Source of the DNA: Pythium myriotylum
Taxonomy: Eukaryota; Oomycota; Peronosporomycetes; Pythiales; Pythiaceae
Direction of reading: 5' to 3'
Assembly (NCBI GenBank): GCA_023091665.1
Contig: JALJCQ010000014.1
Coordinates: 1,178,001 to 1,242,000, forward strand
Length of the DNA stretch: 64,000 bases
Shown here: one piece after another, positions 37,764 through 49,163 of the stretch
Layout: each line of letters starts with the position of its first letter
Numbering within the stretch: the stretch's first letter is position 1
The notes under the pieces: model-generated
Database searches by the model: none
What the model was told of the DNA's origin: nothing
The model's input: the letters and a program-made list of their open reading frames with translations, nothing else
Position numbers and translations under genes: made by a program

Positions 37764-39390
37764 CGCCCCCATGCGCAGCTCCCTCGAGCCCTCGCTCATG
37801 CGCGACTCGCTCTCCATGCCGCCGGCGCCCAAGCGCCGCGCCTTCTCCGTCAGCGACCGCGGGCTCTACCGCGGCGCCTCCTCCTCGGCCTCGGCCGCGC
37901 GCCGCGCCGTCTCCTCCGCGCTCTCCAACGTCTCGCGCTTCGTGCGCTCCAACAGCGCCGACGCGCCCGTCATCGCCACCGATCTCGACGCCGACGCCGC
38001 CCACTCGCCCGTCGACGACCCGGCGCGCCCGCGCGCGAGAAGCTACTCGGCCACCATCAGCGCCTGGAAGATCTCGAGCAAGCTGCCCCAGGTGCCCGTC
38101 TCGCTCAAGGCGCTGCGCCGACCGCGCGCGCTCAACCTGCGCCGCGCCAGCACCGCGCTCGTGCCCTGGCACGACGGCCACGTGCAGTACGTCTCGGCCG
38201 CCTACGAGCTCCACGGCGAAGACGCCGGCGCCGTCTCGTCCTACTACCACATCGTCGCCGACGGCATCTCGGCGCCCTTCGCCGGCCAGGCGCCCGAGGA
38301 TGTGCCCGAGGACCGCGTCTCCTCGGCAGTCATCGCCAAGGCGCTCGTCAAGGCCGTCGAGCGCGCGCTCGAGGACGTCACGAACCGCAACAAAGAGCCG
38401 CTCGACGCCGAGGCCTTCGAGCTCGCCGTGCGCGACGCCATCCACGCCACGCGCGTGCGCTGCGCCGCCCACCGCGAGTCGCGCATCGCGACGACGCTCT
38501 GTGTCGTCTACTTCGACCGCTGGAACTCCAAGCTCCTGAGCTTCACGCTCGGCGACTCCAAGTGCGTCGTGCTGCGCCGCGGCGACCTCGTCTTCGAGTC
38601 GACGTGCACGGTGCGCGAGTTCAACGTGCCGTGCGTCGTCAACCTCTCGCAACCGCTCGAAGCGAACGACTACCTCGTCGAGACTTTTGACCTCGCCGAG
38701 GGCGACGTCTGCCTCACATTCTCGGACGGTGTCGCCGACAACGTCTACAAAGACGACATTCTGAGCGCCGCCGAGGCGCTCGAGAACGACTCGTCGTCGC
38801 TGCAAGAGATCTGCGACTCGATCGTCGCGCAGAGCTCCCCAGAAGGCGCCTCGACCGCAACGAGACCAAACGACGAGGACCCCCAGGCACATGAACCCAC
38901 TGGCGACGACGTGCCCACGCCAGTAGCCACTCCAGAGCAACCCGAAGACTCGGAGACTTGTCCAACCGACGCACTTCGCGAGCGGCTCCATTCGGCGTCA
39001 ATGGACGACCCCGTAGACACAGACACGGCCTCCTCGCCTCCGACCCCTCAAGCCGACGAGTCGATGCCCGAGACCCACCAACACAAGACTCCGAGCAAGC
39101 GGTTCTACCCGTTCGCGACGGCCGCTGCGTACGAGTATCGCCGCCGCGTGCTTCGCCAGAAATCGGTCGCCCCCAAAGAAGTACTCGCGGACAAAAACTT
39201 CCAGCGCCACGTGCGCGACTCGGCGCTTCTGCTCGATCTCCACGACGGCAAGAGCGTCATGGACCGCCAGGTGCTGGTGTCCAAGGCCAACCGCCGCCCC
39301 CACTACACGCTCGTGCAACTCCACCGCATGGCCCAGATCCGGTCCAAGAAGCCCGACGATGTCACGCTGCTCATTTCTCGCTTCGTCTGA
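37723..39390 (+). CDS. PPTC7-like PP2C-family protein phosphatase, single exon, 555 aa
   Basis: An Ala/Ser-rich leader of about 145 residues starts with (AD)n repeats. The phosphatase-like core follows: LHGEDAGAVSS, HIVADGISAPFAG, SRIATTLCVVYF, LGDSKCVVLRRGD and CLTFSDGVADNVYKDDI, matching in order the PPTC7/SpoIIE-type PP2C motifs (GDDA, DGV, TTLC, LGDSG, SDGLFDN). It therefore probably removes phosphate from Ser/Thr using Mn or Mg ions. An acidic disordered insert (about 385-450) precedes a basic C-terminal region that resembles nothing known to me. The usual glycines after ADG (DGVGGW) are absent, so activity could be altered. Confidence 0.82.
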
Positions 39391-39531
39391 AGGCCCCGTG
39401 CAGTGGTCGTAGGTGGAATACTTAAAAGTGTATGAGTTTGAAGTCGAAACAAGAAAGAAAGAACAATGAGAGCAGCGTAGATAAACTGAAAAAGCAGCCC
39501 ATTTGGAATACCTCGCGCGTCGCAAAGCAAA

Positions 39532-40290
39532 TCACAGGTCGGCGATCGGGTTGGCGTGGATCGTGACGCGCTCAATCACGAGGTCTTTGAGCGGCCGGTT
39601 CTTGGCGTCGACGGGAGTCTTCTCCATGGCGTCGAGAGCGTCCATGCCGTCAATGACCCTGCAACACACACCTTCAGCATCCTCTCTTGCATAGAGACTA
39701 GGGACGCCAGCACGCACTTGGCAAAGACCGTGTAGACGTTGTTGAGGTGCGGCTGCTTGGCGTAGGTGATGAAGAACTGCTGGCGATTGGTGTTGGGTCC
39801 GTTGTTGGCCATGGAGACGATGCCGCGGCAGTTGTGGCGGTTCTGCGGGTGGAACTCGTCGTCCATCTTGCCGCCCCAGATCGTCTCGCCGCCCTTGCCC
39901 GTGCCCGTGGGGTCGCCGCCCTGGACCATGAAGCCGCGGATGTTGCTAGCAGCAGAGCTCCGCGGGTCAGTCGCTCGCCGTCCATCTCACGGCGCAAGAG
40001 CCAGCTGCACGCACCGATGGAACTTGGTGCCGTCGTACGCGCCGCACGCACAGAGCGCGAGGAAGTTCTGCGCAAAAACGGCACTCGTCACCACCAATTC
40101 CGCCACGAGACGAGAGCTCGTGGGGAGCTCACCTCGGCCGTCTTGGGCGCCGTGTCGCAAAAGACCTCGAGCTTGAGATCGCCCACGTTCGTGTGGAGCG
40201 TGACCGACTAGCGAAATGCACAGAGCGCGACCACACGCGTCAGCGACCTCCGCGCGCCTCGCACGCCGCGCACGAAGGAAGACGCACCAT
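39532..40290 (-). CDS. PPIL3: Cyclophilin-type peptidyl-prolyl isomerase, PPIL3 type, 5 exons, 161 aa
   Basis: Exons 40290-40288, 40207-40133, 40067-40015, 39945-39718 and 39658-39532 sum to 161 residues, the same length as animal PPIL3. Sequence blocks SVTLHTNVGDLKLEV, FMVQGGDPTGTGKGG and QQFFITYAKQPHLNN are those of spliceosome-associated PPIL3 cyclophilins, which isomerise Xaa-Pro bonds. The active-site Arg (HRNIRGF), QGGD and FF motif are present. The first coding exon is only the ATG; an intron starting gtgcgt follows at once and ends ctag before TCGGTC. Without that intron there is a stop directly upstream of the conserved region. Confidence 0.92.
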
Positions 40291-40375
40291 GGGGGCTTCC
40301 GAGTACTGGAACAATGGAATGGGGAATTGTTACTGCAATTGAATTAGGCTAGCCTCGACAAAGCTAAGACGAAGG

Positions 40376-40744
40376 CTAATAACGTGACGAGGAGGTAGCC
40401 ACCGCTCGATGGAGATGGAGGCTAATGGTGGACAAGCTCAGCGCCACGCCGTGGCTCTCCACGATGCTCGCGCGCACCGACTGGAGCGTCGCCCTCGGGT
40501 GAGACGCCGCGTGCTCCATGAGCGCGGCCTCGATCGCCGGCGTGACCTTGACGCACGTCGCGCGCACGCCACCGCGGGGCCGGTCGAAGATGCGCCGACT
40601 CTTGGCGAGGCGGTAGGCGCTGCTGCGCGAGATGCCGTTGCTGAGCGCCACGGCGACCCAGTTGTCGCCGCTCGCGAGCGCGTCGAGCACGCGCTGGCGC
40701 TCGGCGGCTGTGTGGTGCGGCTGGGGCTTGCGTGTCGATGGCAT
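40376..40744 (-). CDS. Short tandem-HTH protein, paired/transposase-like, 122 aa
   Basis: Two helix-turn-helix segments: AERQRVLDALASGDNWVAVA...SRSSAYRLAKS (about 15-50) and IEAALMEHAASHPRATLQSVR...SLSTISLHLH (about 72-112), the bipartite DNA-binding layout of Tc1/mariner-type transposases and paired domains. No DDE catalytic part follows, and no inverted repeats were seen. It may be a truncated transposase or a domesticated DNA-binding protein; similar stand-alone ORFs are common in oomycetes (family knowledge, not checked). The frame is intact, with a GC-rich body like its neighbours. Confidence 0.6.
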   Translation of the reverse strand: MPSTRKPQPHHTAAERQRVLDALASGDNWVAVALSNGISRSSAYRLAKSRRIFDRPRGGVRATCVKVTPAIEAALMEHAASHPRATLQSVRASIVESHGVALSLSTISLHLHRAVATSSSRY

Positions 40745-41037
40745 TTTGGGGGTCTGCCCATGGGGAGGATAGCTTCATGTGACGCGCGCATCGGCGGAAG
40801 AGCTACGCGCCACCGCAGCGAGAAATGGGGTGGGGAGGTGGAAGCCTGCTTTTATATTGGATCGTTTGTATTCTTCTCAACACCACACGTCCCTCCCGTC
40901 ATCTTTCTTTCCGATGTATCGGTAACTTTTCCTCCGTCAAAATAACTTTTTTGCTTTTCGGAGACTCATCGTCGAGGTCACCACTAGCTCTGGGTCTTGG
41001 GCGGCAATACCACCGCTCTCAACGTCGAGTAGCTTCA

Positions 41038-44000
41038 TTAAAGGTCGGCCATCTCGTCTGGCAGTTCGTTCGGGTTCACAAGGCCAGGTACGGCGAGCTT
41101 GGCAGCCATATCTTGTTGCTCCTGGAGGTGGGCACGTGCCATGTTCTCCTCAAGGAACAGGTCCGTGTTGTCCTCGCCAGCAAACTCTTTGACGTTGACG
41201 AGGAAGTCGCGCAAATGCTTCTTGAACGTCGGAAGATCCTTGTTGACATCAAAGCATCCGACCACGAACTCGACGACCTGGGTTCGCGACAGGTTCGGGA
41301 ACGAGGTGCCGATCAAGTTGGCCACGTAGTCTTTCAAGAAAGCCTGGTGGTAAAAAAGAAAAACTCGGTTAGCCGACACTTTTGTCTTTGTGAATCACAA
41401 TCACGGTAGAACTTACCGAGTTCGTCTGGCCCATTGGCATCGTAGGTGGGTTTGGGAGGGACTCCCATAATGGCACATTAACCTGGTTCTGCTCGACGAC
41501 CGAGAACATGTGGCGGAGAATTGCTGCGTGCAGTTTGAAACCAGGTTTGTGGAGGCGATCAGTGAGCACGGCCAAAATGTCTTGCAGAAGCACGAGGTAG
41601 AATGACCGGTAGAAACCCGCTGCGATCTGTGGGTCGCTCTGAATGTTGAGCAGCAAAGCGAACAGCGTCGCGAGACCCTTCAAACATAAAAATCACCATC
41701 ATCAGATGAATCCTCTCAATCGAATCACAAACTATGCATACCGTCTCGGCGACATTACGCTCGGTGTGCTTGAATGCCCAAATGATCGAGTCCACGACAA
41801 GCTTTTGCAGCTCCTGCGGGAGCGCGAAAAGGGATTCGAAACAGTACTCATTCACGGCCTTCAGCAGCTCGAAAAAGTTCATTCTGTGCTCTGGGAAGTC
41901 TTCGAAGTTCTTCGTAATCATCTGCAGCGTGCACTCGAATACAGCGTTCAAGATACGCGGCACCGACGGAGTGATCTGCTTCTTCAGCCGGTTGATAATC
42001 GTTGCCAGAAGACTCAGCACTTCAGACTCCTTCGCGCCAGGGATAGAGTTCTGATAGTCTGTGAGGATCGTCTCAAGCATCGCCGGAAGGAAGTGCTGCA
42101 GGACGACCTGGCGGGAGGCATCGTTACCAGTGGCCGAAACGATGAATGCGTCGAGAAGACGGAGAGACTCGCGCTTTGCGCTGCGCATGGCGCGGACCTC
42201 AGATGATTTCACAGCGATCTCGCCACCTACGTGAGTCCAACAATCAGTGAGAACAAAGTAGCAAACGCAACGTGTGCTACGGTAGACGTACCTTGCTCAA
42301 CAAACTGCGCGATACGTTGTGTGTACGCGGCGTAAACATTCAACATATCCTGGAAAATGTAGCCCATCTGAGAGTTGAAGCCGTTGGCAGCGCTAGGCGC
42401 AACTTGGCCGCTGCCGTCCTTTGCGTTGGTCGATGTGATTGCTTTACATACACGGACGTTGGTCCGGATGATCTTGATAATCTCCTTGATGCCCTGACTG
42501 CTATATAGAAAGTTGATGTCGGCTGCTGCTTGGCCCATGATTGCCTTCCACGCCTCATTTGGCAGCTCCATCAAGCGGCCGAGCAGTACTTCCTTGCGTC
42601 CTGAATCAAGCTCCGCCGCAAGCATCGAGGCTACTGCCTCATAGAAAGTGTGCACCTGGTGGGTTTCCAGGTCACTCACAATGCGGTGCAGACCCTCTAG
42701 CAGCTCCTCAACAAATGGCCGTGCCTCGCCGACCTGGGTGACGACAAACTTCTTTCGGCATTTCTGAGCAATCTTCAAAAAGGTGTCACAAGCCATATCC
42801 TGGACGCCTGGGTGTAGCTCGTGCATGAACTCGAAAAGTTTGTTGACGACTGTTCGCAGGAACTTCCAGTGCGCGCGCAAGAAACGAGGATACTGGCCCA
42901 CGACATACATGATGTTTGAAGCGACGACTGCCTTGTTGTCCTTACCACGTTTCAGTTCGCACAGACCGAGCAAGTCCTTGATGACCGTCACGAGGAACTG
43001 CTTCTCGTTCTCCTCACTCATGGCACCAGAGATGGAGCCGATGGCCCAGCACAGGGTGTTCAAGTTGTTCCACGACCATTCAGTGCCTTCAACCTGCGCA
43101 GTGAGCTTCTGCAGCATGATCGTCTCCGTGTCGTCGCAGTTGAGATGAGTCAGGTACACAAGCGTCTCGTGCATCGTCTTGTACTGCGAAAGCGCCTCAG
43201 TATCTTTCGTCGTCTCTCGCACAATCTCTCCGTTTTCGTCTTCAACAATGAGCACCTCCGACGGCTTGACCATCTTGCAGATCATAACGTTGCGCACACG
43301 GTTCATCACGGGCGAGATCAGCTCGTGTCGGCGACTGGAAGGTGTTGCGTTTGAGAATCCGGCAAGAGTGCGCACCTGGCCTTGCGAGGTCAAGTGCAGA
43401 TCCTTGGAGAACACGGCGTAATACTCCAAGCAGATCTTAAACACTTGATCGTCTTCGACTTCCGCGAGGGCGACCAGGTAAGTGAAGCCTGCCAGCAAGG
43501 CCTGGTGAGCCTCGTCACCGGGGGTCTTGATCTGGTTCTCGATAACGCCGAAGTGGTTCTTGAAGAAGCTCGTGAAGAAAATCGCAAGGCGTTGCACGAA
43601 GATCTCGTCGTGTTCAAAGATCTGCGCGAACGACGCGCCCGGCGGGAGCACTTTGCCGATCTCATGGAGCACACCCATGTACATCTGCACGTAGATAGGC
43701 TCGTACTGAGGCGGCACTTCTCGCAGCTGAGCGATCTCGCTCAGACAGCTCAGCGTATCGTTGCGGAAAACGCTCGCGGCAAGGAACTTGGTCACGAGTG
43801 TCTCGATGAGGTCGGTCTCAAAGATGAAGCCGAGCGGGATCCAGCTGAGGAAGCGCAGCAGCGTCTGCAGCGTGACCGTGAGCAGCGGCACGTGCGTCGA
43901 TTTGGCGAGCACGAACTGGCAGAGCTTGAAGATCTCCGAGAACTCGACGTGGAGCCGCTCCTTGAGCGCGTTTGTCTTTTGCTCGGTGAGCTGATCTTTG

Positions 44001-44590
44001 GAGAAATCGAACACTTCCTCGCTCAGCAGCTTGAGAATCGTCATGTTGTTCACACAGAGCACCTCCGAGGTCTACAAAAGCCACACGGCGTCGATGAGCG
44101 TTCGTGTGCCCGTCCCACGGAGCGCGTTTCGCGCGCTTACCTTGCTCGAGTTGACGATATCGGTGATGAAGGTCGGCCAGTTCTGCGGCCACTCGTGCTT
44201 GAGCACCTGCACGAGCACGAGGTCCATCTTGTGGATGAACGTGCGCTCGCGGCGCATGGTGGCCTCGTCGGACGAGAGCTGGAGCAGCTTGCCGACGATG
44301 TATCCCTTGATGCCTTCGCGCTGGTCCTTGGGGAGCACTTTCCAGCGGTACTTGATCGCGTCCTCGAGCACCTGGAGCCCGAAGAACTTGGTGTAGGGGC
44401 TCTTGCTCTTCTCGAGGATGTCGGAGGCGCGCGTCCAGGCGTCCTGGTGGTTCTGGAGCGCGACCATGATCTCGTTGGCGATCGCGCGGTGGGGGCTGTG
44501 CGGGTCATTCATGCACGCGACCACCTGCTCCAGCGCGTCCACGTCGAACGGCTGCGAGAAGTCGAGCAGCTTCTGCCCGACGGCCTCCAT
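41038..44590 (-). CDS. XPO1: Exportin-1 (CRM1), 5 exons, 1093 aa
   Basis: Exons 44590-44141, 44071-42292, 42226-41742, 41677-41417 and 41343-41038; the product is close to the 1071 residues of human CRM1. N-terminal importin-beta/Ran-binding segment ([17 protein letters not shown]), exportin HEAT repeats and the highly conserved NES-groove region ([40 protein letters not shown]) are all present. It carries leucine-rich-NES cargoes from nucleus to cytoplasm with RanGTP. The Cys of GLCELKRG (about 42960) matches the leptomycin-B target residue of animal CRM1. Its start faces that of DGAT2-A, 316 bp away. Confidence 0.96.
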
Positions 44591-44906
44591 GGTGACTCGG
44601 GGGGAACCTTTGCACAAGTGCCCGACTGTCAAATGGGCAAGCGCCCGCGGATTGCGAACGTGACGCGGCTCGTAAACTACGCCGCCGCGTGGCTGGCCGC
44701 GGGGTATCGAATGTTCGGTAGGAGTGATGGTCGCGGTTAAATTACGACATGCTGAAAAACTCCACACCGAGTGGCCCACATGGCCATCTGGCGCGTATCT
44801 ACATTTGTTGGGAAGAGGGGCTGTGCAACCAGATCACTCTTTTCGACCAATCAAAGCGAGTTGACATGCAAGCAAGTGGCTTCGTCAACAGGTCCTGCCC
44901 ACGTCC

Positions 44907-46128
44907 ATGGACCGGATGCAATCACCACTTCGCAAGTTGCTGGCCGAGAGCAACAAGCCGCCCCCACTCGAAGCAGCCGACGCCATGGCCGAGCCAGAGA
45001 AAGAGCCCGCGGCCCACGAGCAGAAGCCGCTCCCTGCCGGCATGACCAAGCGCGCCGACGGCGGCGTCGAGCTCGTGCCCGAGGACTTCTGGCACGGCAG
45101 CGCGCTGCCCGCGTGGCTGCAAAAGGCCGTCACGGACCTCTTCGTCTTCGTCGTGATCCACTACAACTACTGGCACGCGCCCTTCCTCTGCCTCTTCTAC
45201 TGGATGATCAAGAACGGCTACGGGCTCGTGGTCGTCGCGCTCGTCGTGATCTACCTGCCGTCCTTCACCAACGGCCGCCACAAGACCGCGAACGGAGGCC
45301 AGTGGGACTGGTTCCGCCAGATGCCCATTTGGCACGCGACCGCAAGACTCATCGACGTCAAGGTCGTCCGCGAGGCCCCGCTCGACGCGGCCAAGAAGTA
45401 CATCTTCGGCTTCCACCCGCACGGCATCATCGTGCTCTCGCGTATCTCCACGTACGGAGGCAACTGGGAGAAGCTCTTCCCCAAGATCAACTACCGCGGT
45501 AAGTCGCCATCGATGTGAGCGTAGATGATGTACCTGCTCTCTAACCTCGCAACTGATTGCAGCCCTCGGTGCCTCCACCATGTTCTACGTTCCGCTCGGT
45601 CGTGAGCTCTGCCTGTGGCTCGGTGGCGTTGATGCGTCCCGCTCAACCGCTGAAAAGGTCCTCAAGTCCGGCAAGAGCATCGTTGTGTACCCCGGTGGTG
45701 TGCCGGAGATCTTCCTCGTCGACCCCAAGTCGAAGGAGAATGTCCTCGTCCTCAAGAAGCGATTGGGCTTCATCAAGCTCGCCATGCGCAACGGTGCGGA
45801 TCTCGTGCCGGTCTTCGTGTTCGGCGAGAAGTGGCTCTACAACCTGTGGAACCCGCCAAAGAACCTCATCGCGTTCTTCCGCAAGACGCTGCAAATCCCG
45901 CTCATCTTTTTCTGGGGCCGCTTCCTCTGGATGCCGTATGCCCCGCCAAAGGGCAAGAAGTTCGGCGTTGTGTACGGCAAGCCAATGGCGTTGAAGCACA
46001 ACGAGAACCCGACCGATGAGGAACTTCTCGCCATCCAGGCCGAATACATCAAGGAGGTGGAGCGCTTGTTTGCCCAGTACAAGAAGGAGTTCGGCTACGA
46101 CGACGATGAGACGCTTGTCATCAACTAG
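44907..46128 (+). CDS. DGAT2: Diacylglycerol acyltransferase 2, copy A, 385 aa
   Basis: Exon 1 is 44907-45498, intron 45499-45562, exon 2 45563-46128. DGAT2 makes triacylglycerol from diacylglycerol and acyl-CoA at the ER and lipid droplets. Hydrophobic helices at about 85-120 (DLFVFVVIHYNYW..., LVVVALVVIYLPSF), then the catalytic block FGFHPHGII, YPGGVPEIF and the acyltransferase signature GFIKLAMRNGADLVPV are present. A first ATG 26 codons before MAEPEKEPA was used; the second is also possible. It is the first of four copies within 10 kb and converges with glycerol-3-phosphate dehydrogenase. Confidence 0.94.
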
Positions 46129-46312
46129 ACTCAGCAGAAGCATAGAGATTGTTCAAATGTGCATTTCCTCTTTGTTTAGGGCAAGAGCATGAGTACCCCC
46201 CTTAGTCGTTGGGCGTAATCCTGCACTTCAACATGCATCAGATTCATTTTGATTATCACGCATTAGTCGACACTGTGAGCGACTGCGACATAGACACCAT
46301 GAGACGACCTGA

Positions 46313-47374
46313 TCACGTCTCAGACTTGAGGGGCCGGTTCATGAGCAAGTCCTGGAGGTCCTCGCGCCTGATTTGGCCTTTCAGCATCGCGTTCACGGCT
46401 CTGAAAATGGGCAAGTCGATGCCGCATTGTTCGGCGAAGTACACAGCGACTTCGGCGGTTGGAACACCCTCGACTGTTGTCTCCTTGAGGATGTCCTCAA
46501 CTTTCTCGCCCTTGATAATCCGGATGCCACACGTGCGGTTTCGAGACAGACTGCCAAATGCCGTGAGCATGAGATCGCCAATTCCTGACAACCCGGAGAT
46601 CGTAATGGGCTGGCCTCCCATCGCAACACAGAGCTTCTGTAGCTCCAAGGAGCTTCGGGTTACGTACGCAGCTAGCGTATTGATGCCAAAACCGGCGCCT
46701 TCGATCATACCAGCTCCAATCGCGAGAGGATTCTTCAAGGCCCCGCCGAGTTGCACGCCGATGATGTCCTGCGAACTGTAGATGCGGAAGTCGACAGTCG
46801 AGAGAGCACGCTGCACGTATACAGCATGGTAAAGATACTTGGACGCGACGACCACTGCGGACGGCATGTTGTTCATCAGCTCCAACGCGAACGACGGACC
46901 CGAGAGAAAACACAGCGGCTGGTCACGGCCAAGCGCCTCGAGGATCGGGTATGAGAGCAGCTGCTTGGTCTTGAGGTAGAGACCCTTGCAGGTGATCACG
47001 AGCAACGCGTCCGGAGGGATCGCGTCTTTGAACTTGGTCAAGAAGTCCGGAGTGAGCTGCGCCGGGAGGCATACAATGACGATCTTGGCGCCTTGGCATG
47101 CCTCCTGGACCGAGGTCGTCGCCGAGACAAGCGGCGACAGCTCGAACTGCGAGAAGACCTTGGGGTTGCGGTGCGTCGAGTTGATGGCGTCGACGGTCTC
47201 GGTGTCTCGCGCGTAGAGCGCGACGTCGTGTCCTCGGCGAGCGGCGATCATGGCCATGGCCGTGCCGTACGAGCCGGCGGCCAGCACGGCGACCTTGACC
47301 TTCTCGACCTCGGCCGACGGCAGCCCGGCGTTCGTCGCGCCGCCAGCGATGCCTGCGCCGTAGAGAGCTTCCAT
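46313..47374 (-). CDS. NAD-dependent glycerol-3-phosphate dehydrogenase, single exon, 353 aa
   Basis: Start at MEALYGAGIAGG (47374); an in-frame ATG 22 codons upstream is possible. A Rossmann motif VAVLAAGSYGTAMAM (first Gly of GxGxxG replaced by Ala), the substrate region GPSFALELMNN, the catalytic-Lys block GGALKNPLAIGAGMIEG and GLSGIGDLMLTAFGSLSRNR identify the GpsA-type enzyme, which reduces dihydroxyacetone phosphate to glycerol-3-phosphate, the backbone for glycerolipids. No transit peptide is evident, so it is likely cytosolic. It sits beside DGAT2-A and about 3 kb from DGAT2-B. Confidence 0.95.
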   Translation of the reverse strand: MEALYGAGIAGGATNAGLPSAEVEKVKVAVLAAGSYGTAMAMIAARRGHDVALYARDTETVDAINSTHRNPKVFSQFELSPLVSATTSVQEACQGAKIVIVCLPAQLTPDFLTKFKDAIPPDALLVITCKGLYLKTKQLLSYPILEALGRDQPLCFLSGPSFALELMNNMPSAVVVASKYLYHAVYVQRALSTVDFRIYSSQDIIGVQLGGALKNPLAIGAGMIEGAGFGINTLAAYVTRSSLELQKLCVAMGGQPITISGLSGIGDLMLTAFGSLSRNRTCGIRIIKGEKVEDILKETTVEGVPTAEVAVYFAEQCGIDLPIFRAVNAMLKGQIRREDLQDLLMNRPLKSET

Positions 47375-48382
47375 GCTTGACGAGTGGGGAGGAGAGCCAA
47401 TTGAAGAATGCGCCGCTGGACGCAAGTCGTGGGAGAACAAGATCGGTTCGAAATTTGCAGTGACACTGACGCGTCACATTTGCCACCGCGTTCGAGTGAC
47501 GTAACGCGGTAGCCTCTCAGAATGAATACCTGGGGGCCGCTGGTGGATGCGTTTAGGGAGGTTGAAGCTTCTCAATGGGTGGCGAGGGGGGGGGAACAGA
47601 GAGTGTGTTCCACGCCAGGTCAATCGACAGGCTCAGATCCGTTTCGACCGCCGCGCAGGACGACGGGAAGGGGGCCTGTCGACGAAAGACAGTCGACGTA
47701 TGCAGCGATCCACAGGCGCGTCTGCAGCTACGTGGCCGTTCGAGTCGTGTCGACGCAGCTTCCCGATGATGAACTGAAGAGTCCCATCGTTCCAGCACTG
47801 GGCTCGCCCTCAGTGTGCTCGACAGATCGTTGGAGCGTGCCTCAGGCGCGCGCTGACAGCTCCAATCTTCTCGCTGACGGGAAGAGCGATTGCATTGTGT
47901 GTAAAGCAGGCGCCTTGGTGGCGCTGGCCGAACTGAGCACTGTGTCCTCTCTGGGGATGCATGGGCCTCATCACGCGGATGCAACGCGTGTGCGGTATGA
48001 GTGTTGCGGCTGGCCATTGGTTTTCAATGGTTTATCAGTCGCGCTTCCAGTTGTGCGTGCAGTTGGGCCTAGACGAAACGAAGCAAGCATCATAGTACGC
48101 GGCATTGCGCTTCAGTCGCTGTCGTGTCTCCAATAGCTGGCACATTCTCAACTAGACTACAGTATCTGTGGCAGTGTCTCCGTTCTCCATTTCGATGCCC
48201 AGTAGTAGTGCGTAGTAGTAGTAGCTGTAAGCATCTTCATCTCGGCGACTCTGATACTCCGTCGGACGATGCGAGATCATCTTGGAATGCCGTGATTCCG
48301 ACTATGTCACTCTTTCGAGGTCTCCATCCAGCTTTGGCGAATAACGGCTGAGTTCCAAGCGACGCCAGCTCACCTCGTCGCC
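47375..48382. other. 1-kb intergenic region, GPDH / TMEM128-like; no gene recognised
   Basis: Divergent promoters are expected at both ends. The open frames in 47522-48136 have no recognisable domain and appear to be chance. Confidence 0.5.
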
Positions 48383-49038
48383 ATGAGCGCTCGCCCTCGC
48401 CCCTACCAGCGCCTTTCTCAGGACGAGACCACTCTCTCGCCGACGACCGATGCGTCGCACGTGGGCACGAGCAATTTCGAGGACGACGGCCACGACGCGG
48501 ACGAGCGACTCGATGACGTTGACGACAACGACTTTGACGACGACGACGAGCGGGATGCGCTCAAGAAGAAGGCGAGAACGCGCGCCAAGCAGGCTGCGAC
48601 GTGGAGCATCAAACTCCACGCTGCGCTCTGGGTGCTCACGGCTGGGGCAGTCGCGTACGCGATCGACTTCTTCCATGTCATCTTTAATGACCCGAGAGTG
48701 CGAAAGTACGTATCGTTCGCCCACGATGGGGGGACCCAGAGTCTGACCCTTGTCATCTCAATTGCAGAGGCTTCTTCCAAGTGGGACTCGTGTGCTTTGG
48801 CATCAACACGTGTATCACGTGCTACCTCGCGATCTATTTGCCGTACATCAAACAGATCCACCTCGAATGGAGTGTGTACTGCCCGAGGATGATCCCGACC
48901 GCGACCGTGGTCGGCGTCATCGCGAGCTTCTGCTTTGTCTGCGCGTTCTGGCCAGTATGGGGACTCTTCACACCTGGGCTCCTACTGCTTTTCTTCATTG
49001 GTTCGCTCATGACCGCCCATTTCCTTCCTGCGATTTAA
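48383..49038 (+). CDS. TMEM128-like four-helix membrane protein, 2 exons, 197 aa
   Basis: Exon 1 is 48383-48705, intron 48706-48767 (62 bp), exon 2 48768-49038. An acidic N-terminus (DDVDDNDFDDDDERD) precedes four hydrophobic helices: around LHAALWVLTAGAVAYAI, GLVCFGINTCITCYLAIYL, TATVVGVIASFCFVCAFW and GLLLLFFIGSLMTAHF. The order KAATWSIKLH..., spacing and the invariant DFF before exon 2 resemble TMEM128, an ER membrane protein of unknown function. The tail-to-tail neighbour is RPAIN. Confidence 0.75.
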
Positions 49039-49163
49039 TCCTGCTGCGAATGATGTACAATAGAACTCGTATGCTCGAGGACTGAGTGCGCATACCTTCG
49101 ACATGTATCGGAATTAAATAAGGACCCTTTCCTACTGCTCCATGCTGTTGGCTCTGCAGGGTA

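Noticed and set aside
37717..38991. 424-codon minus-strand frame opposite the PPTC7-like gene
   Set aside because: Shadow of a GC-rich coding region; the plus strand has ordered phosphatase motifs.
43382..44740. 452-codon plus-strand frame opposite exportin-1
   Set aside because: Crosses exportin exon-intron borders and lacks any domain; the minus strand is clearly CRM1.
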